Below are positions 6,877 through 14,401 of a stretch of 31,671 nucleotides of DNA, one piece after another. Numbering within the stretch: position 1 is the first letter of the stretch; each line of letters starts with the position of its first letter. A program made the translations under genes and the position numbers. Source of the stretch: an uncultured Lachnospiraceae bacterium (GTDB lineage: Bacteria > Bacillota > Clostridia > Lachnospirales > Lachnospiraceae). Where the stretch lies: NCBI GenBank assembly GCA_934330725.1, contig CAKRGM010000027.1, forward strand, positions 1-31,671, given 5' to 3'. The notes beneath the pieces are model-generated. The model was not told where the DNA came from and did not search any database. It saw nothing but the letters and a program-made list of their open reading frames with translations.

Positions 6877-9345
6877 TTAGCAATGTTTTTCCCAAAAAGC
6901 ATTAAATTCATTAACAGGCAGCGGCTTTGAGTAGTAAAAGCCCTGTATTGAATCACAATCCATTTTCTTTAATGCTTCCACCTGTTGTTCCTTCTCTATT
7001 CCTTCACATACTACTTTAATATTAAGACCTCTCAGCATGCTTATAATGCCATTTATAAATTTTCTGCTTCTTAATTTATCCTGAAAATCATTATCAAACA
7101 TGCATTTATCTAACTTGATTGTATCAAAATCCAGCTGCTGTATAGCCCCAAAATTAGCATACGAGCTTCCAAAATCGTCCATTGAACACTTTGCATGCAA
7201 TGCATGTATATTGTCAATTAATTCCTGCATATTCTCTATATTATTATAAGCAGCAGACTCTGTAAACTCAAATTCTATATATTCCATTGGTGCTTTAACT
7301 TCATCTATTATTTTCTGATACTCGGTAAACAGATTTTTATTTTCAATTCCGACCCTTGAAACATTTACAGAAACAGTCAGTGGTTTTATTCCTGCTTCTA
7401 TCCATCTGTTTATCTGAAGGCATACTTCTTTAAACATATAAAGATCTATCTTTGAAATCATTCCGTTTTTTTCAAACAAAGGGATAAACTCTCCCGGACT
7501 TATGATACTGTTATCATCAGTCACCCACCTTACCAGGGCTTCTGCGCCATTCACCTTTGAAGTTCTCGGATTTACCTTTGGCTGCAGATACAGCTTAAAC
7601 TCATGCCTTTCAAGCGCCTCGGCAAGTCTGTTTTCCATTTCTTTTTCTTTTATAAGCTCTTTACTGCATTCTTCATTATATATCCAGCATCCCGACTCTT
7701 CCAGATACTGCGCCTGCTTACATTTACAGGCCATTTTTGCATGATCTAAAAGTCTGTCAAAGCCCTCATCAGGATTATTAACACGGCATGCCGACAGTTC
7801 AATTCCGACTGACAGATTATTATGCAGGTTATTTATACATTTATCTGTGTTCTTTCTTAATTCAGTGCAAAAACTGTTTATCTTAAATATATCACTGCCT
7901 TTTTTAACAAGAAAAGCATATTCAGCATTTCCGATACTTGACTGCATTTCATTTTGCTTTAAAACCGAAAGATTTGCAGCATATATTTCACTAAGCAGAT
8001 GATTGCCCTCTTCCCATCCTATTGTTTCATTTACGGCCTTGAAGTTAATAAGATTCATATAAACAAGCCAGTAATCCACATCATTCCTTTCATATATTTT
8101 TTTCAGCTTATCCTCAAATCTTATGCGGCTGTTTCCCTGAGTCACAGGTTCTATATATGCTAACTGCCTGTATTTGTTAAATGACCATATCCCGCTGAAT
8201 CTCATAATACTGTCGTGTATTGTTGTAAAAATAAGAATCAGTATGAAAATGATATATCCCATTCTGAACAAAAACGAATTATCACCACTCTGCGTCGAAT
8301 AAAACTGTAATGCATTTAAAATTCCAAATACACATAATAAAACTAATGCCACTGTCGGACCTATATAAGTCTTCTTTCTGGTATGTACGTACTCCTTTAT
8401 GCACTCAGCTACCAGCATGACGCCCCCAATTGTCATACAAATATGTATAAGAATCATGGACATTGATATATGCCATATATTAAACCTGTACAAAATCACA
8501 ATTATTGAAAGTACAACCGAATAGACAGAAAGATATATATTTATGACTTTTCCTGCCCTTTTAAATATTTCCCTGTATAAAAGCATTAAAAATACCGGAA
8601 TCATATAAAAAGAAAGTATGGAAACCGCATAAACCACCGTTGGATATCCCGTATAAAACTGTATACTGTTACAGTCGGAAATAAACCACGTAAAACACGA
8701 AAGCGTAAGCAATGTAAGCCCTCTTATTATCCTGTAATAATTAAATACATTATATTTTTTTAGCATAACGCTGTATACAAATAATATAACTACAATAAAT
8801 CCGGTAATTATACATTCCGCAGCTTTGTATTTTGTGCTTTCAATAATATCATGCCTGATATCATTTTTATTTCCTATTTTTATCATTCTGAACCCAAAAT
8901 ACTGATGGTACGAATAATTCGTGACTTCTATTTCTATTTTGCTTTTTTCATTAACGTTATTAAGTGAAACAATATTCCACACATTTCCTGGTTCCTGTCC
9001 AAACTTCAGATTTTGCTTTTCTCCAAAGCTGTAAACAGGCTTATCATCTATACGCACAACCACTTTGAACATTGTATTAAATATACCAATACAGCAGTTA
9101 TCCGGAAGATTATCCGGAATAATATTACTTATACGCACAGTCTGGTTACGTCTGATTAAAATTGCAGAATCCTTAACTGCTTCTCCTGTATCTGAATAAA
9201 CCCATTCATTCTGAAATGAAGCTGAATACTTATATTCATCATATCCCATACCATCACACACGACTGCTATATTTATAACTGTCAGAATAACAATCATAGT
9301 AACTATCACTGCCAGAAGCTGACTAATCCTTTTTCCCTCTTTCAT
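6877..9345 (-). CDS. Membrane c-di-GMP phosphodiesterase (degenerate GGDEF plus EAL)
   Basis: The order is: N-terminal span (~10 to 30), extracytoplasmic sensor (~35 to 165), about seven membrane spans to ~385, GGDEF-like domain (~395 to 560) and EAL domain (~575 to 820). The GGDEF motif reads GNAEY at 472 to 476 and its metal-binding aspartate segment reads YMNLINFKAVN, so this half should be inactive. The EAL half keeps EALVRW (602), the FTES segment, DDFGSSYA (722 to 729), KLDK, EGIE (781) and QGFYYSKP, so hydrolysis of c-di-GMP to pGpG is expected. GGGAGGGG lies before ATG 9345. It is transcribed alone from its own promoter, with a ~130-base leader. Confidence 0.92.
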   Translation of the reverse strand: MKEGKRISQLLAVIVTMIVILTVINIAVVCDGMGYDEYKYSASFQNEWVYSDTGEAVKDSAILIRRNQTVRISNIIPDNLPDNCCIGIFNTMFKVVVRIDDKPVYSFGEKQNLKFGQEPGNVWNIVSLNNVNEKSKIEIEVTNYSYHQYFGFRMIKIGNKNDIRHDIIESTKYKAAECIITGFIVVILFVYSVMLKKYNVFNYYRIIRGLTLLTLSCFTWFISDCNSIQFYTGYPTVVYAVSILSFYMIPVFLMLLYREIFKRAGKVINIYLSVYSVVLSIIVILYRFNIWHISMSMILIHICMTIGGVMLVAECIKEYVHTRKKTYIGPTVALVLLCVFGILNALQFYSTQSGDNSFLFRMGYIIFILILIFTTIHDSIMRFSGIWSFNKYRQLAYIEPVTQGNSRIRFEDKLKKIYERNDVDYWLVYMNLINFKAVNETIGWEEGNHLLSEIYAANLSVLKQNEMQSSIGNAEYAFLVKKGSDIFKINSFCTELRKNTDKCINNLHNNLSVGIELSACRVNNPDEGFDRLLDHAKMACKCKQAQYLEESGCWIYNEECSKELIKEKEMENRLAEALERHEFKLYLQPKVNPRTSKVNGAEALVRWVTDDNSIISPGEFIPLFEKNGMISKIDLYMFKEVCLQINRWIEAGIKPLTVSVNVSRVGIENKNLFTEYQKIIDEVKAPMEYIEFEFTESAAYNNIENMQELIDNIHALHAKCSMDDFGSSYANFGAIQQLDFDTIKLDKCMFDNDFQDKLRSRKFINGIISMLRGLNIKVVCEGIEKEQQVEALKKMDCDSIQGFYYSKPLPVNEFNAFWEKHC

Positions 9346-9360
9346 AGCTTCTTTCCCCTC

Positions 9361-9374
9361 CCTGTCTTAACAGG
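9361..9374 (-). promoter_or_regulatory. Small hairpin touching the ribosome binding site of the EAL gene
   Basis: CCTGT and ACAGG form a perfect 5-bp stem with a 4-base loop. On the minus strand the stem's last two bases are the first two of the GGGAGGGG ribosome binding site (9355 to 9362). Folding could affect ribosome access. It matches no named riboswitch. Confidence 0.3.
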
Positions 9375-9485
9375 CAATTACAAAACTCATAAATTATCAG
9401 ATGCAGTCTGCAGGATTGACAAATTCACAAGGCACATGAAAAATAACCAGTTTCGCAATTTCCTACTAATAGTACTATTTGATAT

Positions 9486-9514
9486 ATTATATCATTTTAT
9501 GTAGTTTTTTACAA
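9486..9514 (-). promoter_or_regulatory. Sigma-A-type promoter of the GGDEF/EAL gene
   Basis: The minus strand has TTGTAA (9509 to 9514), a 17-base spacer, and a perfect TATAAT (9486 to 9491). Transcription should start near 9479, leaving a leader of about 134 bases before ATG 9345. The rest of 9346 to 9692 is AT-rich and holds only this promoter, the ribosome-site hairpin and the terminator-like hairpin at 9602 to 9657. Confidence 0.75.
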
Positions 9515-9601
9515 TATTTTGGATATTTTAAAGATTTTTTAGGGCATTTTTTACAATTACAATTATATTTATTAAAAATTTCTTTATAATTTGTTAAATA
9601 G

Positions 9602-9657
9602 TAAAGCCGCAGCCAATATAAAAGCGATTGCCTGCTTTATATATCACTGCAGCTTTA
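9602..9657. terminator. Long nested hairpin after the DnaJ-like gene, possible terminator
   Basis: TAAAGC-x-GCAG pairs with CTGC-x-GCTTTA, and an inner ATATAAAAGC pairs with GCTTTATAT around a short loop. The element lies 35 bases after the DnaJ-like stop. The trailing T-run on the minus strand is weak (CTTTACTATTT), so this may be an inefficient terminator or a 3'-end stabilising structure. Confidence 0.5.
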
Positions 9658-9692
9658 ATGTTTACAGTATTATATTATATAGTGAAAACTAA

Positions 9693-10757
9693 TTAATATG
9701 CTCCGGCCGCCATATTTTTGTATTCCATCAGTTTTTGTCTTGCCTGACTGCTTAAGTTCCTTGGAACCTTTATCTGTACTGTAACATACTGATTTCCATG
9801 TACAGATGGATTCTTCATTGAAACAATTCCTTTTCCTTTCAGTCTGATTTTACTTCCTGATTGTGTGCCTTCCTTTATTTTACACATTACATCACCATAC
9901 AATGTGTTTACTCTTACTTCACCGCCCAGAACTGCTGTTGTATATGGTATATTTACTGTTGTGTAAACATCCATGCCCTTACGTTCATATCCCGGTTTAT
10001 CCTGTACCGTTACTTTCAAAAACAAATCTCCTGCCTGCGTGCGTCCGTTTCCAGGCATACCTTTACCACGTAATCTTACACTCTGACCTGTATTAATTCC
10101 TGCCGGAATATGCACCTTAAGTGACTGACTGCGTCCTCCTTTCGATGGATCCTGAAGTGTAATTATTTTATCACAGCCAAATGCTGCCTCATCAAATCCG
10201 ACCGACACATCAGCATGAAGATCTGAACCCTTAGAACTGTAATCATCCGTGCCATATTGTCCATAATCGCCTTCAAAGCCGCTTGTATTAAATCCGCTAT
10301 GATAAAACTTACCATCTCCGAAACCGCTGTGGCTGCCAAATCCGCTATGACCTGTAAATCCTCTGCCACCCGTTCCATTAAAAATGTCTTTGAACATATC
10401 ACCAAATATATCATCTGCATTTCCTTCAAAATGATACTCATGGTATCCTCCGGGTCCGCTTGAAAATCCCTGATAACCGCCTCCATAGCTGCCGCTATGT
10501 CCATTGAAGTCTCCTGCACCTGCTCCCTGGTCAAATGCTGCATGACCAAACTGGTCATACATTTTCTTTTTCTCAGGATCACTTAATACAGAATAAGCTT
10601 CCGTTACTTCCTTAAATTTCTGTTCAGCTGCCTTATTTCCGGCATTTGTATCAGGATGATATTTTTTAGCAAGTTTTCTGTAAGCCCTTTTTATGGTCTT
10701 TTCATCAGCATTGCGTTCTACTCCAAGAACTTCATAATAATCTCTTTTTGCAGCCAT
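9693..10757 (-). CDS. DnaJ/CbpA-like J-domain co-chaperone without zinc fingers
   Basis: The J-domain fills residues 1 to 70 with the HPD motif at 34 to 36, which stimulates DnaK ATP hydrolysis. A long Gly/Phe/Ser/His-rich stretch (~75 to 175) follows, then two DnaJ C-terminal beta domains for client binding. The four CxxCxGxG zinc modules of true DnaJ are absent, making it a class B (CbpA-type) protein. The length fits, though the Gly-rich segment is longer than usual. ATG 10757 is chosen because a perfect AGGAGGTGA sits 5 bases before it; an in-frame GTG at 10766 lies inside that site. It follows Hsp20, but a strong terminator lies between them. Confidence 0.93.
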   Translation of the reverse strand: MAAKRDYYEVLGVERNADEKTIKRAYRKLAKKYHPDTNAGNKAAEQKFKEVTEAYSVLSDPEKKKMYDQFGHAAFDQGAGAGDFNGHSGSYGGGYQGFSSGPGGYHEYHFEGNADDIFGDMFKDIFNGTGGRGFTGHSGFGSHSGFGDGKFYHSGFNTSGFEGDYGQYGTDDYSSKGSDLHADVSVGFDEAAFGCDKIITLQDPSKGGRSQSLKVHIPAGINTGQSVRLRGKGMPGNGRTQAGDLFLKVTVQDKPGYERKGMDVYTTVNIPYTTAVLGGEVRVNTLYGDVMCKIKEGTQSGSKIRLKGKGIVSMKNPSVHGNQYVTVQIKVPRNLSSQARQKLMEYKNMAAGAY

Positions 10758-10783
10758 GGTTGTCACCTCCTATTCTAAAAACA

Positions 10784-10805
10784 CCCCGGGGATTGCTCCC
10801 CGGGG
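10784..10805 (-). terminator. Strong GC hairpin terminator between Hsp20 and the DnaJ-like gene
   Basis: TCCCCGGGG and CCCCGGGGA form a perfect 9-bp stem with a 4-base loop. On the minus strand it is followed by TGTTTTTAG. It starts about 20 bases after the Hsp20 stop and ends about 10 bases before the ribosome binding site of the next gene. It probably makes Hsp20 mRNA more abundant than the two-gene transcript. Confidence 0.85.
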
Positions 10806-10826
10806 ATTTCATTCGCGCCTTATACT

Positions 10827-11291
10827 TTATCCTTCAATGGAAATGTATTTCTTCTCTTCTGCTTCCGGTTTTGCTTCTTTCTTCGGAACAAACAGTTTCA
10901 AAATACCGTGTTTAAATTCTGCTTTAATATCTTCCTCTGTAATATCTTCGCCTACATAAAAGCTTCTCTGGCATGAGCCTTCGTAACGCTCACGGCGGAT
11001 ATATTTACCGGTATCTTTTTCCTGTTCATCCTTACTAAGTCCCTTAGCTGCGCTGATTACAAGATATCCATTGTTAAGTTCAGCCTTAACTTCATCTTTC
11101 TTAAATCCTGGCAAATCAATTACAACCTCATATCCGTCTTTCATTTCCTTTATATCGGTCTTCATTAAATTAGCTGCGTTGTGTCCATAAAGATTTTTCT
11201 CAGCTTTATTTTCTTCCTTATCACCATAATAGAATGGAAAATCAAAGAAATCATCAAACATATTATTATTAAAAATACTAGGCATTAACAT
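10827..11291 (-). CDS. Hsp20/alpha-crystallin small heat-shock protein
   Basis: This 154-residue protein has the usual short N-terminal arm (MLMPSIFNNNMFDDFF) and an alpha-crystallin domain (~40 to 140). That domain includes DLPGFKKDEVKAEL and the late motif FKHGILKLFVPKK, where GILKL matches the conserved A/GxLxL. It ends in an acidic tail with ISIEG, resembling the IxI oligomer contact. It acts as an ATP-independent holdase in the cytoplasm. ATG 11291 is preferred: AAAGGGG lies 9 bases upstream, while the ATG at 11285 would be too far. A CIRCE-like operator overlaps the promoter and the DnaJ-like gene is downstream, so HrcA heat regulation is likely. Confidence 0.95.
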   Translation of the reverse strand: MLMPSIFNNNMFDDFFDFPFYYGDKEENKAEKNLYGHNAANLMKTDIKEMKDGYEVVIDLPGFKKDEVKAELNNGYLVISAAKGLSKDEQEKDTGKYIRRERYEGSCQRSFYVGEDITEEDIKAEFKHGILKLFVPKKEAKPEAEEKKYISIEG

Positions 11292-11333
11292 AAGTCATAT
11301 CCCCTTTCAATATAAAATCCTTTAAACTGTTCA

Positions 11334-11359
11334 AACACTTATTAATCTCTTAAAGTGTT
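11334..11359 (-). other. Inverted repeat in the Hsp20 mRNA leader
   Basis: AACACTT and AAGTGTT form a perfect 7-bp stem with a 12-base loop inside the ~130-base leader of the Hsp20 transcript. It might stabilise the mRNA or act as a thermosensor, but nothing in it pairs with the ribosome binding site. The role is unknown. Confidence 0.3.
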
Positions 11360-11428
11360 ATTTATACAAACATTGGAAACAGGAACTTTTTCTTTATCTT
11401 TTTATTCCTTTCCTTTGTTTCTGACTAT

Positions 11429-11457
11429 GTTATATCACTAGTTGTTAGCCAAGTCAA
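11429..11457 (-). promoter_or_regulatory. Sigma-A-type promoter of the Hsp20 gene
   Basis: The minus strand has TTGACT (11452 to 11457), a 17-base spacer and TATAAC (11429 to 11434). Transcription should begin near 11422. The -35 hexamer lies inside the CIRCE-like operator, so a bound repressor would block RNA polymerase. Confidence 0.7.
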
Positions 11458-11471
11458 GGGATGAGTGCTAA
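11445..11471 (-). promoter_or_regulatory. CIRCE-like HrcA operator
   Basis: The CIRCE consensus is TTAGCACTC, nine bases, GAGTGCTAA. The minus strand here has a perfect left arm TTAGCACTC, exactly nine bases, then CTTGGCTAA, which keeps only the GCTAA end. The 9-9-9 geometry and the overlap with the Hsp20 -35 box support a functional but asymmetric operator. No CtsR repeat was seen. Confidence 0.7.
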
Positions 11472-11561
11472 TTGTTTGTGACTTTTCTGTGAACTTTTAT
11501 TTTTCTTAATATTTTTACAGATTATTTTACGCTTTGCTTTAACAGCATATGTCTTTGACGT

Positions 11562-13586
11562 CTATTTAATACATATATCTTTAAATTTATCAAACTTCTT
11601 ATCAAGCTTATATTTTTGCTCAGGTAGGTTCCTGCTTAGTACTTCACCGATAAGTTTTGGTATTTCATCAATATTATCGCAATAATACAGGTAATCGCAG
11701 TCTTTAAATGTAAGATATGTCTGTTTAACCTTATGATGATTATTTCCTAAAACTATGCATGGCGTCTTTGTTATCAGTGAAAAAATCATTCCATGAAGCC
11801 TGTCTGTTACTACAAGCCGGCTCCTTCCAAATAATTTCCATTTATCAGCAAGTGCCTGTTCTCTTTCATCTGACTTCAATTCCTGTCCGGTTACGGTATC
11901 TGCTATTCTGATACATTCTCCGGTATTTTCACATAATTTTATGATTTTTTTCTTATCTGCCGCATTAAGAGCACTTTCAATATCTGATCTAAGACACAGG
12001 CATATACCTTCCCTGTTATCGCTTGCATACTCAGAGCTGTCAAGATAAGAAACAATATCATTCATCTTTATAATTTCTGCTGAAAAATATTCTTTCATCA
12101 GTTTATATGTTTTGCTGTCTCTTGCACACATTATAAGCCTGCTACAGCTGTTGTATGCTTTTTGGCATTTTTTCAGTGCCTTTTTTCCTGCATCATCAGA
12201 TGTGAAATATACCGTCTGTGGAAATATTACTATCTTATTTTTATTAAAGTTCTTTGTAATCATTATACGGAATGCATCGGCAAAGGGATAAAGATTTCCC
12301 ATATTGCCTCCACCCTGACATATGATTATGTCACTCCTGGTGCACACTTTTTTTAATTTATATATTGCAGCTGTATTCCATCCGTCTACAACATAAAGCT
12401 GAAACTCCTTATGCTGATTTACTATATCTTCCAGGAATTTTTTCTGTGCATATGCAATGGCATGATCCCCCAGATTATCAAAACATGGAAGTTCAAAAAA
12501 TATTATTCTTCTTGTTTTTTTATCAGAGAGTGAAAAATCAGTTTCAACACTGCATTTACCATTTATCCTTCTAATATAATTCAGACCTCTGTTTTTAAAT
12601 GCATTCACTGACTGTATATATCTTTTAGATTTATTATATAATGTCAATACTGCTTTAGATGACATATACATCTTCATGATCTTTTTATCTTTAGCTGAAA
12701 TATGCGTATTTTCTACTATCTGTGCACTATTCTCCTGAAGATATTTCTGCATTCTTTTTACATTTTTATAGTCATTGAACTTATAACATGTCCCAATATA
12801 TGCGTATATATATGGCAACAGCTGTGCCATATCCTTCTGCGCCAGATGTGTGTATCCCTTCTCAGTAAAATATTTATATCTTTCACTGCGGCTGTCTATT
12901 ATATCATGTAAATTACGATTCCACTTTTCACCACTCTTCTGGTTTGAGATGCTTCCCTCACGAATCTGGTAATAATACAGATATTCAGGTATTCTTATAA
13001 GCTTTTCTGCCTTATCAAATAAAAGATATGTCGTTGCTATATCTTCATAATTTCTTCCTTCCGGATAACGTATGCCTTCAAAAAGAGCAGCTTTATACAG
13101 CTTATCCCATGCATAACTTCTCATCTTCACATCATCGACTAATATTTCGAGCGCCTGCTGTGAAGTCATTTTCTCTTCATTATCATATATAGGATCCTCA
13201 ATAAAAAGCCTGTCACCTTTTTCATTGAAATGTTCACAGATAACAATATCCGAATCATTGCGATGTGCAGCATCTATCATTCTTTTAAACATATCCTTAT
13301 GAATATAATCATCACTGTCTACAAATCCTATAAACTCGCCCTGTGCTATATCAAGTGCTGCATTTCTTGCACTTGATAAACCTCCGTTTCGCTTATGTAT
13401 AACCTTTATCCTGCTGTCTTTTTCCTGATATCTGTCACACATGACTGAGCTTTCATCAGTAGAACCATCATCTACAAGTATGATTTCAAGATTTTTATAT
13501 GATTGTTCAAGAACAGAAGTCATACACCTGTCAAGATAATCTTTTACATTATAAACCGGTATAATAACAGTAATCATCTCATTCAC
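11562..13586 (-). CDS. Fused GT2 glycosyltransferase and polysaccharide pyruvyl transferase
   Basis: The first ~240 residues are a GT-A family 2 transferase with VIIPVYNVKDYLDRC, VDDGSTDES and the metal-binding DSDD. A ~100-residue helical linker follows. From ~350 the protein matches the polysaccharide pyruvyl transferase (WcaK/CsaB) fold: ELPCFDNLGDHAIAYA, an IICQGGGNMGN loop, RSRLVVTDRLHGMIFSL and a late PCIVLGNNHHK. It may add a sugar and then a ketal pyruvate, or phosphosugar-type group, to the repeat unit. GTG 13586 is chosen because GGAG lies 7 bases before it; ATG 13577 is too far. It appears to be the last gene of the polysaccharide operon. No clear terminator follows. Confidence 0.88.
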   Translation of the reverse strand: MNEMITVIIPVYNVKDYLDRCMTSVLEQSYKNLEIILVDDGSTDESSVMCDRYQEKDSRIKVIHKRNGGLSSARNAALDIAQGEFIGFVDSDDYIHKDMFKRMIDAAHRNDSDIVICEHFNEKGDRLFIEDPIYDNEEKMTSQQALEILVDDVKMRSYAWDKLYKAALFEGIRYPEGRNYEDIATTYLLFDKAEKLIRIPEYLYYYQIREGSISNQKSGEKWNRNLHDIIDSRSERYKYFTEKGYTHLAQKDMAQLLPYIYAYIGTCYKFNDYKNVKRMQKYLQENSAQIVENTHISAKDKKIMKMYMSSKAVLTLYNKSKRYIQSVNAFKNRGLNYIRRINGKCSVETDFSLSDKKTRRIIFFELPCFDNLGDHAIAYAQKKFLEDIVNQHKEFQLYVVDGWNTAAIYKLKKVCTRSDIIICQGGGNMGNLYPFADAFRIMITKNFNKNKIVIFPQTVYFTSDDAGKKALKKCQKAYNSCSRLIMCARDSKTYKLMKEYFSAEIIKMNDIVSYLDSSEYASDNREGICLCLRSDIESALNAADKKKIIKLCENTGECIRIADTVTGQELKSDEREQALADKWKLFGRSRLVVTDRLHGMIFSLITKTPCIVLGNNHHKVKQTYLTFKDCDYLYYCDNIDEIPKLIGEVLSRNLPEQKYKLDKKFDKFKDICIK

Positions 13587-13654
13587 ACTAATTCTCCATT
13601 CCTGCACCGCTTTTAAGGCGCACTTCAAGTTTGTACAAAATACAACTCTTATTC

Positions 13655-14365
13655 TCACTGTTCTGAATTTTGCAGCAGCTCCAGTAACTCAGCAGGTGTA
13701 TCTACAATATAATCTGCTCCTGCATTTTCCAGTTCATTATCATTTGCAAATCCAAACCTTACTCCTACAGATTCGATATGGCACTTCTGTGCACCTTCCA
13801 CGTCATCTTTTCTGTCACCAACCATTACTGCATCAGCTTTCATTTCATTTAATATTTCTTTATACTCTTCACTGTCTTTATCAGTATATCCCTTTGCATT
13901 CATTAAACGTGAAAATGCTTCCTCTATGACTTCATTTTTATATCTTCTGCTGGAATCCAGACTGCTGCCTGCAACAACATCAAAATATTCACTGAGTTTA
14001 AAATATTCTATAATCCTTTTTGCAAATATCTCAGGCTTACACGTCGCAAGTGCAATACATTTTCCTTCGGATTTCAGTTGTCTTATACAGTCATACATTC
14101 CGTCAAAAAGCTTATTTTCATATATACCTGTATCCCTGTAACGCTCTCTGTATTTATCTACAGCCTGCAGCGCCTGTTTCTCATTAAGTCCGTGAAAGTT
14201 TTGAAAACTCTCAATTAACGGGGGACCGATATAATTTAAAAGTTCAGACATATTATTTTCTTTAATTCCAAATGACTCGAGAGCATATTCAACACATCTG
14301 GTGATTCCTTCTCTTGAGTCAGTCACTGTTCCATCCAGGTCAAATAAAATGTATTTCTTATTCAA
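13655..14365 (-). CDS. HAD-superfamily hydrolase, phosphoglycolate phosphatase-like
   Basis: Motif I is FDLDGTVTDS near the N-terminus, motif II lies around ALATCKPE, and motif III/IV is MVGDRKDDVEGA. A helical cap sits between motifs I and II, as in subfamily IA, with the IGPPL element typical of Gph/PpaX-type enzymes. It likely dephosphorylates a small sugar phosphate or pyrophosphate in the cytoplasm. TTG 14365 is favoured because GGTGA lies 5 bases before it and the motif then starts at MNKKYILFDLDG; GTG codons at 14377 and 14374 lie within the ribosome site. It is wedged between the kinase and the GT2 fusion, so it may supply or recycle sugar phosphates. Confidence 0.9.
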   Translation of the reverse strand: MNKKYILFDLDGTVTDSREGITRCVEYALESFGIKENNMSELLNYIGPPLIESFQNFHGLNEKQALQAVDKYRERYRDTGIYENKLFDGMYDCIRQLKSEGKCIALATCKPEIFAKRIIEYFKLSEYFDVVAGSSLDSSRRYKNEVIEEAFSRLMNAKGYTDKDSEEYKEILNEMKADAVMVGDRKDDVEGAQKCHIESVGVRFGFANDNELENAGADYIVDTPAELLELLQNSEQ

Positions 14366-14401
14366 ACTTATCACCACACCTTTCGGTTTTCTTATTTCTT
14401 T

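Noticed and set aside
9346..9480. A c-di-GMP riboswitch before the phosphodiesterase.
   Set aside because: The conserved core elements of the GEMM-I and GEMM-II classes were not found; only an unassigned hairpin was.
10163..10582. A 139-codon minus-strand frame inside the DnaJ-like gene.
   Set aside because: It is a shadow of the Gly-rich coding region in another frame and has no start signal.
11472..11561. A terminator after the GT2/pyruvyltransferase gene.
   Set aside because: Only weak partial inverted repeats with no following T-run are present.
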